Of a DNA stretch of 11,068 nucleotides, positions 1 to 6,856 are shown in pieces. How positions within the stretch are numbered: position 1 is the stretch's first letter; each line of letters begins with the position of its first letter. This DNA is from Desulfovibrio sp. (GTDB lineage Bacteria > Desulfobacterota > Desulfovibrionia > Desulfovibrionales > Desulfovibrionaceae), in the NCBI GenBank assembly GCA_003512875.1, contig DONZ01000220.1, positions 1 to 11,068 of the forward strand, in the 5' to 3' direction. Made by a program: the position numbers and the translations under genes. Below the pieces are notes generated by a model. The model did not search any database, had not been told where the DNA came from, and saw nothing but the letters and a program-made list of their open reading frames with translations.

Positions 1-5
1 TGTGC

Positions 6-42
6 GGATAAGGAAAGAAAACGCCCTTTCCTTATCCTTTTT
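6..42 (+). terminator. Strong hairpin with T-tract upstream of tctB
   Basis: A perfect 12-bp inverted repeat, GGATAAGGAAAG at 6-17 and CTTTCCTTATCC at 26-37, encloses an 8-nt loop and is followed directly by TTTTT at 38-42. This is the layout of a Rho-independent terminator for + strand transcription. The gene it closes lies outside the window. Only 31 bases separate the T-tract from the first plausible tctB start at 74 and I see no promoter in them, so some read-through into tctBA is likely. In TTT operons the binding protein gene tctC usually precedes tctB and tctA, so the hairpin may keep the binding protein mRNA more abundant than the membrane genes; that role is inferred. Confidence 0.85.
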
Positions 43-73
43 CCTCAATTTCATTATTCATATTGGAAAGACT

Positions 74-103
74 ATGAACAACAAAACCGATTTTTGAATA
101 GGC
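74..103 (+). other. Probable original tctB start, cut off by an in-frame TGA
   Basis: An ATG at 74 is preceded by GGAAAG (65-70) and is in the same frame as the tctB ORF. It reads MNNKTDF, then TGA at 95-97, then IGMGILLL and onward. TctB proteins commonly open with a short polar stretch followed by a DFW-I/L-G type motif at the start of membrane helix 1. A TGG tryptophan codon at 95-97 would give exactly MNNKTDFWIGMG, so the TGA looks like a single G-to-A nonsense change. Other genes here use TGG for tryptophan and TGA as stop (tctA ends in TGA), so a reassigned code is unlikely. Confidence 0.6.
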
Positions 104-550
104 ATGGGAATCCTTTTGCTATGCGCCGTCATGTTTCAGCAAATCATGCTGTTGCCTCCCCCGGAGGGTTCGGAACCATTTTCCGCACGCTCGTTCCCTT
201 TAGGAATAACCATTTTTCTTTCCATTCTTTCAATATTATTGATATGCTCCTCCTTTAAAAAACAAGCCGCCGCTTCCGCATGGCCGGAATCCGCCATTTT
301 GGCAAAAATCGGATTAATGGCCCTTGCCATTTTCCTCTACGTTATGGCGTTCATGTTCATAGGCGAGTTTTCCATTCAGCATGCATGGCCCGTAGGTGTT
401 GTTTTTATTGCGTCGACAATAGTATTCCTCTTTGCCGCGCAGCTTGTCACAGGATATAGGAACATTGCCAAAATATCTTTGATTTCGGTAACCGCGAGCG
501 TATTATTTTACTTCATCTTCGTTCACTTTTTCAAAGTGCCGCTACCATAA
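104..550 (+). CDS. tctB: TTT transporter small membrane subunit TctB
   Basis: Small integral membrane subunit of a tripartite tricarboxylate transporter, a secondary carrier that works with TctA and a periplasmic TctC binding protein. The 148-residue ORF is very hydrophobic, with likely membrane segments near residues 2-17, 32-50, 66-86, 96-115 and 120-143, which fits the TctB family (usually about 150-160 residues). It is followed after 14 bases by tctA, the standard order. Family assignment rests on size, topology and position rather than on a signature motif. The ATG at 104 has only a weak TAGG one base upstream; the better start at 74 is blocked by TGA at 95-97. If only the 104 start is used, the first helix loses its cytoplasmic lead, so the protein may be poorly made or the gene may be a recent pseudogene. 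The transported substrate cannot be read from the sequence. Confidence 0.78.
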   Translation: MGILLLCAVMFQQIMLLPPPEGSEPFSARSFPLGITIFLSILSILLICSSFKKQAAASAWPESAILAKIGLMALAIFLYVMAFMFIGEFSIQHAWPVGVVFIASTIVFLFAAQLVTGYRNIAKISLISVTASVLFYFIFVHFFKVPLP

Positions 551-564
551 GGGAGGATACCGCC

Positions 565-2070
565 ATGTTTGACATGTTTATCAATGCCTTCAATTCCGCA
601 ACGACACTTGAAGCTCTTATCGCAAACTTCATCGGTGTTGCGTTGGGTATCGTTTTCGGCGCATTGCCGGGACTGACAGCCGTCATGGGTGTTGCGCTGC
701 TGATTCCGCTGACGTTCGGCTTTCCGCCTGTCACTGCATTTTCAGCCCTTTTGGGAATGTACTGCGGAGCTATTTATGCAGGAAGCATCACGGCGATTTT
801 GGTCAGCACGCCGGGAACCGCCGCCGCTGCCGCAACCATGCTCGAAGGTCCGAAGCTCACGAAAAAAGGAGAATCCCTAAAAGCGCTTGAAATGACGACA
901 TGGGCTTCTTTCATCGGAGGTATCTTCTCTTGCTTCGTCCTTACGACCATTGCTCCGCAGTTGGCTGTTTTCGCGCTGGATTTCAGCGCTCCAGAATATT
1001 TCGCACTGGGACTTTTCGGATTGACCATTGTCGCTTCCCTTTCAGAGGGGGCTTTGCTGAAAGGCTGCATATCCGCGGCTCTCGGTCTTCTTATCGCAAT
1101 GATAGGCATGGACCCTCTTTCCGGAGATATGCGGATGACTTTCGGCAGTATCAATCTAATGAGCGGAGTCGCCTTGGTTCCCGCCCTTGTGGGGCTTTAC
1201 GCCCTTTCCCAAGTTCTTGTGACCCTTGAATCGATTCTAAAAGGAACAACGCTCAATGCCGCAACAATTTCCCGCAAAGGTGTCACATTTTCCGAATTTT
1301 GGCTCTGCAAAAAAGCATTGCTGCTGGGTTCGGTCATCGGAACGTTCGTAGGTATCATTCCCGCCACCGGTTCGGGCACAGCGTCCTTTGCCGCATACAG
1401 TGAAACCAAAAGACATTCCAAGCACCCTGAAAAATTCGGAAACGGCTCCATAGAAGGTCTTGCCGCAACAGAATCCGCCAATAACGCCGTAACCGGCGGA
1501 GCGTTGATTCCCCTTCTCACCTTGGGGGTTCCCGGTGATGTCGTAACGGCTATCATATTAGGGGCATTGATGATTCAGGGCTTGACCCCCGGACCGCTTC
1601 TTTTCCACGAACAGGGAACCCTTGTTTACAGCATTTTCACCGCACTGTTTCTTTCCAACCTTTTCATGCTCGTATGCGGTTTGTTTTCCGTAAGGATTTT
1701 TGCAAAAATCGTGCGGATTCCCGGCGGAATTTTAATGCCGATAGTGAGCACTCTTTGCGTTGTCGGGGCGTATGCTCTCAATAACAACAATTTTGATTTG
1801 ATTTCCCTCATCTTTTTCGGCGGACTCGGATACGTCCTTACAAAAGCGTCCATACCGTTGGCCCCGCTTCTTTTGGCAATGATCCTCTCAGGAATCATTG
1901 AAATAAATTTCAGAAGGACGATAGGCTTGTTCAATAATGATTATACGGTGTTTTTCACCCGCCCGATCAGCGCTTTCTTCGTTATTGTCAGCATATTGAT
2001 TGTAGCGAGGATTCTTTTCAAGGAATTGAAGAAATACCGTAACACCGTGCATGGGCAGGAGTCCTTATGA
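565..2070 (+). CDS. tctA: TTT transporter large membrane subunit TctA
   Basis: Large channel-forming subunit of a tripartite tricarboxylate transporter in the cytoplasmic membrane, importing a small organic acid or similar solute with an ion gradient. At 501 residues it has the family's usual length. TctA hallmarks are visible: a first repeat with G-x-x-x-G-A-L-P-G-L near residues 28-37 and P-L-T-F at 48-51, a glycine/alanine-rich STPGTAAAA loop around residues 90-100, and the matching second repeat G-I-I-P-A-T-G-S-G at 263-271 followed by a PGD motif at 323-325. About a dozen hydrophobic segments are spread along the chain. The start at 565 has GGGAGG at 551-556 with 8-base spacing. The stop overlaps the next start (ATGA, 2067-2070), implying translational coupling. 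Substrates of TTT systems range from citrate to aromatic acids; the adjacent hydrolase suggests an amide- or ring-containing compound, which is inference. Confidence 0.95.
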   Translation: MFDMFINAFNSATTLEALIANFIGVALGIVFGALPGLTAVMGVALLIPLTFGFPPVTAFSALLGMYCGAIYAGSITAILVSTPGTAAAAATMLEGPKLTKKGESLKALEMTTWASFIGGIFSCFVLTTIAPQLAVFALDFSAPEYFALGLFGLTIVASLSEGALLKGCISAALGLLIAMIGMDPLSGDMRMTFGSINLMSGVALVPALVGLYALSQVLVTLESILKGTTLNAATISRKGVTFSEFWLCKKALLLGSVIGTFVGIIPATGSGTASFAAYSETKRHSKHPEKFGNGSIEGLAATESANNAVTGGALIPLLTLGVPGDVVTAIILGALMIQGLTPGPLLFHEQGTLVYSIFTALFLSNLFMLVCGLFSVRIFAKIVRIPGGILMPIVSTLCVVGAYALNNNNFDLISLIFFGGLGYVLTKASIPLAPLLLAMILSGIIEINFRRTIGLFNNDYTVFFTRPISAFFVIVSILIVARILFKELKKYRNTVHGQESL

Positions 2071-3713
2071 TTAAAGCAACAGAAATTTATTACAATGGAA
2101 ATATCATCACCATGGACGGTAAAAAATCAACCGCCACCCATTTGGCGGTGAAAGGCGATACCATTCTTGCTGTCGGCCATGCTGAAGTGCTGCAATACAA
2201 AAATGAGGAAACCGCCTGTATCGACCTGCGCGGAAAAACCATGCTTCCCGGATTTTATGACGGGCACAGCCATCTCATGCGCGCAGGACAGCAATACCTA
2301 TATTTTTTGGACCTTTCCCCTTATCCTTTGGGAACATTGCGTTCGCTCCAAGATACTGCCCAAAAAATCAAGGAACACAGCAAAACCAAACAAAAAGGGG
2401 AATGGATCATCTGCGGAGGCTTTGACGAAACATCCATTCGGGAAGCAAGGCACTATACCTTACGGGAACTTGACGAAATCGCCCCCGAACATCCGCTCGT
2501 CATCCGCCATATTTCCGGACATATCCTTTTGGCGAACAGCCTCGCTTACCGGCTTGCGAACATAACCGAAAACACGCCCGACCCCGCAGGCGGCCGCTAT
2601 CAGCGCGACGAACAGGGAAATTTCACCGGTATTGTCGAAGAACCTGTCGCCATGGAGCCTTTTTTCCAAAAAGGACTGCCCATGACGGAAGAAAAATGGC
2701 AAAAAGCCGTCGAACACGCCTCTTCAATCTATGTTTCAAAAGGCGTGACAACGGCACAGGACGGAAATGTCACCCAAAGCATGTGGGACAGTTTTTTCAA
2801 AGCCCATGAAAAAAACATGCTCAAATGCCGCGTACAGCTGCTGCCCCGCTTTCCTTTAGGATACATGGACTTGGACAACTTCGGGAACACGAAGCCGGGG
2901 ACGCAGCTGACCAAAGACAAGTATATTTCCCTGGGCGCTGTCAAACTCATTCAAGACGGAAGTCTGCAAGCCTATACGGGCTATTTGTCAAAACCGTATC
3001 ATAAGATGATTTATCACGGTCTTCCGCACGATTCATGGACTGGCTATCCCACCCGCTCCCGTGAAAGCCTCATGGAACTGGTGCTGAAATTTCATGAGCA
3101 AGGCTGGCAGATCGCCATACACGGAAACGGCGACAACGCCATAGAAGATATCATCGCAGCCTTTGAATACGCACAACAGGAATACCCCCGCCACGACGTC
3201 CGGCACATCATCATCCACTGCCAGACAGTCAGGGAAGATCAGCTCGACCGTATGCAAAAAGCGAAACTCATTCCTTCATTCTTTGTCACGCATACGTATT
3301 TTTGGGGCGACAGGCATAAGAATATCTTTTTGGGAAAGGAGCGCGCCGAACGAATCAATCCCCTGCAAAGCGCACTGCGCCGCAATATTCCTTTTACCTT
3401 GCACAACGATACCTATGTTACCCCGATAGACCCTCTTTTTTCCGTTTGGTCTGCCGTCAACAGAAAAACCGCTTCCGGCGAGATTCTGGGAGAAGAACAG
3501 CAAATCGATGTTTACAACGCCCTGAAAGCCGTCACGATTTGGGGGGCATATCAATTCCATGAAGAAAAAATAAAAGGCAGCCTTGAAAAAGGCAAACTTG
3601 CGGATTTTGTCATACTTGATAAAAATCCGCTCGAAACACCGAAAGAAACCATTAAAGACATCGCCGTCCTTGCAGCCGTTATCGGCGGAAAATGCGTTTT
3701 CGGCACGCTTTAA
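2067..3713 (+). CDS. YtcJ-like metal-dependent amidohydrolase
   Basis: Member of the amidohydrolase superfamily, subgroup Amidohydro_3 (YtcJ / N-substituted formamide deformylase-like): cytoplasmic metal-dependent enzymes that hydrolyse C-N bonds in amides or related compounds. A small N-terminal beta-sandwich segment (about residues 5-57) leads into LPGFYDGHSH, where H67 and H69 form the HxH metal site. Further likely ligands are K293 in VKLIQDGS, H352 in IHGNGD, H384 in IIIHCQ and D448 in HNDTYV. The chain returns to the sandwich with a GSLEKGKLADFVILD segment near the C terminus, typical of the family. At 548 residues it is complete. There is no signal peptide. AGGAG at 2057-2061 sits 5 bases before the ATG, which overlaps the tctA stop, so it is almost certainly co-expressed with the transporter and acts on its cargo. 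The exact substrate is unknown; YtcJ homologues are very diverse. Confidence 0.9.
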   Translation: MIKATEIYYNGNIITMDGKKSTATHLAVKGDTILAVGHAEVLQYKNEETACIDLRGKTMLPGFYDGHSHLMRAGQQYLYFLDLSPYPLGTLRSLQDTAQKIKEHSKTKQKGEWIICGGFDETSIREARHYTLRELDEIAPEHPLVIRHISGHILLANSLAYRLANITENTPDPAGGRYQRDEQGNFTGIVEEPVAMEPFFQKGLPMTEEKWQKAVEHASSIYVSKGVTTAQDGNVTQSMWDSFFKAHEKNMLKCRVQLLPRFPLGYMDLDNFGNTKPGTQLTKDKYISLGAVKLIQDGSLQAYTGYLSKPYHKMIYHGLPHDSWTGYPTRSRESLMELVLKFHEQGWQIAIHGNGDNAIEDIIAAFEYAQQEYPRHDVRHIIIHCQTVREDQLDRMQKAKLIPSFFVTHTYFWGDRHKNIFLGKERAERINPLQSALRRNIPFTLHNDTYVTPIDPLFSVWSAVNRKTASGEILGEEQQIDVYNALKAVTIWGAYQFHEEKIKGSLEKGKLADFVILDKNPLETPKETIKDIAVLAAVIGGKCVFGTL

Positions 3714-3737
3714 CCCTATCACCCCCATGGAGAACAT

Positions 3738-4817
3738 ATGAAATTTATTGACAAAATCAGCACGGCAATATTGGGTATCATGTTTTTTTCCGCTCCGGCG
3801 GCAGGTTATGCCGCAGTTTATGCCGATGAAGCCGAAATAACGACGGCATGGCAAAGCGAACATGAAGCCTTCATTCCTTGGTACGCGAAAAAAATGCAAT
3901 GGGATAAGGAACTCGGAATCAATTTGAAACTGCTGCATTTCCAATCCGGCGATGAAATAGCGAAGTCCCTGCAATCCACCGATTGGGCGGTGGCGGGAAT
4001 CGGCATGAAACCGGCATTGACCTCGGTCCATGCCCATAAAATGCTGCTTATCGGCATTGCGAATAACGAATCGGAAGCAAACGCCGTTTATGTTCATAAA
4101 GACAGCCCGATTGTATCCGTAAAGGGACAACTCGCTGAATATCCCGGACTTTGCGGTTCCAAAGAATTGATTGCAAACAAAACCGTTTTGTACACGAAAA
4201 ATACTTCCGCGGAGTTATTGCTTGATGTTTGGCTCGACCGTTTCGATTTGACAAAAAGCGATTTAAAATTGAAAAGCTTTGACCCGAGAGCCGCCTCAGG
4301 AGCATTTAAAGCCGGCATGGGCGATATTTTCGCCACATGGTCGCCTTATACGCTTGTTTCGGAAAAAAACGGATTTGTACAAATCGCCAACGGAAAAACG
4401 TGCGGCATTGAACAATATGTTTTTCTTGTCGCAAATTCGGACTACGCTTCCAGACATCCCGAACAAATTGAAAAAGTGATGCAGCTTTACTTCAGGGGCA
4501 TTGAACGGATACTGCATGCGGATAAACAGGAAATCGCCAAGGAATATATACAGTTCTACAAAGAATGGATAGGGCAGGAGCTTGATATGGAAACGGCATT
4601 GCGTGATTTGGAACTTCACCGCATATATCCTTTGGCGGAACAAATCGGCATGTTCAGGCAAAATGACGCCAATCAAAGCACCGTGAAAAACTTCCTGCTG
4701 GAAATGATTGATTTTTATAACAGGCAAGGCGCAGTCAAAAGCGACGATCTGCCCCGCCTGCAGCGTTTGGACAATATTTCCGATACGTTCTTAAAAGCGG
4801 TGCGGCAGCTTCAATAA
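3738..4817 (+). CDS. NitT/TauT-family ABC periplasmic binding protein (orphan)
   Basis: Looks like a periplasmic solute-binding protein of the NitT/TauT (NMT1/TauA-like) kind, which bind nitrate, sulfonates, thiamine precursors and similar compounds. Residues 1-25 form a signal peptide (MKFIDK, hydrophobic core, then A-G-Y-A before the mature part). The mature chain has the two-lobe pattern of the family: an early W-Q-S-E-H segment, a VAGIGMKPAL stretch where these proteins contact ligand, a mid-protein SAELLLDVWL helix, and FATWSPY at about residues 196-202 resembling the A-x-W-x-P element. Length (359) is slightly long for the family. GGAG at 3729-3732 is spaced 5 bases from the start, and only 24 bases separate it from the hydrolase. 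No ABC permease or ATPase gene follows; a terminator does. It may feed a distant ABC system or act as a sensor. I cannot name the ligand. Confidence 0.72.
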   Translation: MKFIDKISTAILGIMFFSAPAAGYAAVYADEAEITTAWQSEHEAFIPWYAKKMQWDKELGINLKLLHFQSGDEIAKSLQSTDWAVAGIGMKPALTSVHAHKMLLIGIANNESEANAVYVHKDSPIVSVKGQLAEYPGLCGSKELIANKTVLYTKNTSAELLLDVWLDRFDLTKSDLKLKSFDPRAASGAFKAGMGDIFATWSPYTLVSEKNGFVQIANGKTCGIEQYVFLVANSDYASRHPEQIEKVMQLYFRGIERILHADKQEIAKEYIQFYKEWIGQELDMETALRDLELHRIYPLAEQIGMFRQNDANQSTVKNFLLEMIDFYNRQGAVKSDDLPRLQRLDNISDTFLKAVRQLQ

Positions 4818-4831
4818 CAAAACTTTCGCCC

Positions 4832-4870
4832 CATGGGGGAAACATTTTCCCCCATGCCCGCTATTTTTTT
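4832..4870 (+). terminator. Terminator at the end of the tct-hydrolase operon
   Basis: CATGGGGGAAA (4832-4842) and TTTCCCCCATG (4846-4856) are perfect 11-bp complements around a CAT loop, and a run of seven T follows at 4864-4870 after a 7-base gap. It begins 15 bases past the stop at 4817. The gap between stem and T-tract is larger than ideal, so efficiency is uncertain, but the position and the absence of any further + strand gene support a terminator. Confidence 0.7.
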
Positions 4871-4931
4871 GTTCCGCAGCCGCAGAAGTAATTCAATTAT
4901 CACCAATATATTAAAAAACATTGCAGGAAAG

Positions 4932-4965
4932 TGCGGAAAAAACGTTTCTGAAAATTTCCTCCGCA
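4932..4965 (-). terminator. Candidate hairpin downstream of sdaA
   Basis: Read on the - strand, TGCGGAGGAAA (4965 to 4955) can pair with TTTTTTCCGCA (4942 to 4932) through 11 pairs, two of them G-U, around a 12-nt loop. The G-U pairs would be mismatches in + strand RNA, which favours the - strand as the functional one. It lies about 36 bases after the sdaA stop. No clean T-tract follows the stem (the T-run is inside the 3' arm), so termination is only a possibility. The rest of 4871-5001 shows no gene. Confidence 0.3.
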
Positions 4966-5001
4966 AAAAAACGAAAATTTAAAAATCAGATACAACAAAA
5001 C

Positions 5002-6420
5002 CTAACAATTGACCATGGAAACAGCCAAACCGCCGAGGGACGTTTCTTTGAATTTCGCATTCATTTCCCGTCCTGTTTCGCCCATAGCTTCGATAGCGGA
5101 ATCAAGGCTCACCCTATGGCTTTTCGGGTCTTCGGAAATAGCGAGCAAAAAGGCGTTATACGCTTTCACAGCCCCGACGGCATTACGCTCAATGCAGGGA
5201 ATTTGCACGTATCCGCCCACGGGGTCGCATGTCAGCCCCAAATGATGTTCAAGGGCGACTTCAGCGGCGTTTGCCGTATATTCGGCACTAAAACCGCGGG
5301 CATGGGTCAGCATGGCGGCGGACATGGCGGAAGCCACCCCTATTTCCCCTTGGCACCCCACCTCCGCTCCGGCGATAGCGGCATTGTGTTTCGCCAAAAA
5401 ACCAATGGCGACGGCGGCTAAAAATCCCTCGCGCACTGCCCTGTCCCCTATATGCATATCATAACGCATAGCATACAGCAAAGCCGGCAAAACACCGGAC
5501 GCACCGCAAGTCGGCGTTGTGACAATAACTCCGCCGTCCGCATTTTCTTCAGCTGTCGCCATGGCGTAAGCGTTTAAATTCGTTAAAAAACGTTCATGAA
5601 AAATATTCAGCGTCTTCGCCCTTTCATACAAAACGCCCGCTTTTCTGTGCACGTTGAGCGTTCCAGGCAAAACGCCCTCTTTCGACAAACCCCTTTTCAC
5701 CCCCATAATCATCGTTTCAATAAGATCATCAAGATACTGCAAAATTTCAACACGGGATTTCCCGGTTATGGCGGTTTCATTGTCAAGCAAAAGCTCATGC
5801 AAAGTAAGCCCTGTTTCCTCAAGACGGTTTTGCAAATCTTTCATGGACTGATAGGGATGTACGGGCTTTCCGAATTCCGGAGCTTTCCACCCTTTCCATT
5901 GGATGAAGCCGCCGCCCACGGAATAATATTCCCTTTCGAAAAGCGCTTCGCCTTTCATGTCCATAAGCGAAATCACCAGCGTATTGTTATAGGGAAAATC
6001 ATGCACGACGGTATCGTAAATAATATTGCGCAGTGACAAGGTAATAGGAATATCCCCGAGCAGTTGCGTATAATGCTCGTCCGGATTATTGCCCAAATTC
6101 TTAAGCAGGCCTGCCGGACATTTTTCCGGGCTATGCCCTAAAAGACCCGCAAGCACAGCCGAACACGTGCCGTGTCCCTTGCCCGTGGCGCTCAGGGAAC
6201 CGTATAAACGCACAAGGAAATGATCGGGCTTTTGGGTAAATTCCGGAAGTTTTTCACGGCATAAGCATAAAAAATCATAACCCGCTTTCATCGGGCCTAT
6301 GGTATGGGAACTGGAAGGTCCCGGACCGCATTTGAGCAAATCGAAAATACTTGTTTCAACCGGGGAAACAATGAGGCTTCTTTTCTTATGTTCATGAAAA
6401 AGCGTGTTCAGGGTTGCCAT
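5002..6420 (-). CDS. sdaA: L-serine ammonia-lyase (L-serine dehydratase), iron-sulfur type
   Basis: Single-chain [4Fe-4S] L-serine dehydratase that deaminates serine to pyruvate and ammonia in the cytoplasm. The N-terminal part holds GPGPSSSHTIGPM near residues 33-45, the serine-binding motif of the beta domain. The catalytic alpha domain has TPTCGASGVLPALL, GAEVGCQGE, GLTCDPVGG and QIPCIERN. C356, C398 and C409 are the expected cluster ligands, and the protein ends in cysteine (C472), matching the C-terminal 'tail-in-mouth' ligand described for the Legionella type 2 enzyme; the spacings 42, 11 and 63 fit that layout closely. I start at 6420 because GGGAGG (6426-6431) sits 5 bases upstream of this ATG; an in-frame ATG at 6450 lies before that site and would add ten unconserved residues. 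It is separated from ybaB by a terminator and appears to have its own promoter. The cluster implies sensitivity to oxygen. Confidence 0.95.
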   Translation of the reverse strand: MATLNTLFHEHKKRSLIVSPVETSIFDLLKCGPGPSSSHTIGPMKAGYDFLCLCREKLPEFTQKPDHFLVRLYGSLSATGKGHGTCSAVLAGLLGHSPEKCPAGLLKNLGNNPDEHYTQLLGDIPITLSLRNIIYDTVVHDFPYNNTLVISLMDMKGEALFEREYYSVGGGFIQWKGWKAPEFGKPVHPYQSMKDLQNRLEETGLTLHELLLDNETAITGKSRVEILQYLDDLIETMIMGVKRGLSKEGVLPGTLNVHRKAGVLYERAKTLNIFHERFLTNLNAYAMATAEENADGGVIVTTPTCGASGVLPALLYAMRYDMHIGDRAVREGFLAAVAIGFLAKHNAAIAGAEVGCQGEIGVASAMSAAMLTHARGFSAEYTANAAEVALEHHLGLTCDPVGGYVQIPCIERNAVGAVKAYNAFLLAISEDPKSHRVSLDSAIEAMGETGREMNAKFKETSLGGLAVSMVNC

Positions 6421-6425
6421 AAGAA

Positions 6426-6431
6426 CCTCCC
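6426..6431 (-). promoter_or_regulatory. Ribosome binding site deciding the sdaA start
   Basis: GGGAGG on the - strand, with five bases to the ATG at 6420. It places the start at MATLNTL rather than at the upstream in-frame ATG (6450), which would have the ribosome site inside the coding region. Confidence 0.8.
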
Positions 6432-6465
6432 AAAAGGCGTAGCGATACAAATTCGGCGTACTATG

Positions 6466-6494
6466 AGTATATAAAAAAAAAGGTTATTCGTAAA
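6466..6494 (-). promoter_or_regulatory. Sigma70-type promoter for sdaA
   Basis: On the - strand, TTTACG (6494 to 6489) and TATACT (6471 to 6466) are separated by exactly 17 bases. The -10 box matches the consensus at five of six positions and the -35 at four of six. Transcription would begin near 6459, leaving a leader of about 38 bases before the sdaA ATG. The -35 box lies in the loop and 5' arm of the ybaB terminator, so the two elements share DNA. Confidence 0.6.
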
Positions 6495-6505
6495 CAACCT
6501 TTTTT
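6473..6505 (-). terminator. Rho-independent terminator after ybaB
   Basis: On the - strand the transcript folds as AAAAAAGGTTGTT (6505 to 6493) against AATAACCTTTTTT (6488 to 6476), 13 pairs including one G-U, with a UACG loop of the stable UNCG class, and the T-run continues to 6473 (nine T in all). It starts 35 bases after the ybaB stop. The G-U pair would be an A-C mismatch in + strand RNA, so the - strand is the favoured direction, though the A/T flanks make it partly symmetrical. Confidence 0.85.
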
Positions 6506-6539
6506 CTTTTTTCAAGTTTTCTTTTTCAAAAACAAAATA

Positions 6540-6845
6540 TCAGAACATTCCGGGAATTTTAATACCGCCGGTAATTCTTGAAACTTCCCTTTCCATGTCG
6601 GCTTTCGCAATACGGTTCGCTTCGTTGACGGCGCTGACGATGAGGTCTTGTAGCATTTCCACATCGTTTGTTACTTCGGGAGAAATAGTGATGGATTTCA
6701 ATTCGTTCTTACCATTGACACTCACTTTCACCATGCCGCCGCCGGCACTTGCTTCAACAACGCGTTCCGCCATTTCAGCCTGCAATTTCGCCATCTTATT
6801 TTGCATAACTTGTGCCTGACGCACTAAATCATTCATGTTTTTCAA
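6540..6845 (-). CDS. ybaB: YbaB/EbfC family nucleoid-associated protein
   Basis: Small DNA-binding protein of the YbaB/EbfC family, a dimeric nucleoid-associated protein commonly encoded just after dnaX. The sequence shows the family pattern: an N-terminal helix with L-V-R-Q-A-Q-V-M-Q-N-K-M, a glycine-rich AGGGMVKVSVNG strand region, L-K-S-I-T-I-S-P-E, a central helix VEMLQDLIVSAVNEA, and a G-I-K-I-P-G-M-F tail. I place the start at the TTG at 6845 (MKNMNDLVRQ): AAGGAG at 6858-6853 is 7 bases from it, but only 1 base from the ATG at 6851 and 16 from the ATG at 6836. That gives 101 residues, normal for the family. If the ATG at 6851 is used, two residues are added. It follows the dnaX tau reading frame by about a dozen bases, with the ribosome site overlapping the dnaX stop, so the two are probably coupled. 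Confidence 0.93.
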   Translation of the reverse strand: MKNMNDLVRQAQVMQNKMAKLQAEMAERVVEASAGGGMVKVSVNGKNELKSITISPEVTNDVEMLQDLIVSAVNEANRIAKADMEREVSRITGGIKIPGMF

Positions 6846-6856
6846 AACCATACTCC

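Noticed and set aside
95..97. TGA in tctB as a selenocysteine codon
   Set aside because: TctB proteins are not selenoproteins, tryptophan fits the position, and I see no bacterial SECIS-like hairpin directly after the TGA.
3276..4130. Long open frame on the - strand (284 codons) opposite the end of the hydrolase gene and the binding protein gene
   Set aside because: It has no recognisable domain or good ribosome site, is rich in F, C and R in the way antisense shadows are, and both genes on the + strand are well supported.
4921..5421. 166-codon open frame on the + strand over the end of sdaA
   Set aside because: It overlaps the conserved iron-sulfur ligand region of sdaA on the other strand and has no family features.
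6421..6450. Upstream ATG at 6450 as the sdaA start
   Set aside because: The GGGAGG site lies between it and the ATG at 6420, the extra ten residues do not look like the family, and the putative promoter would leave almost no leader.
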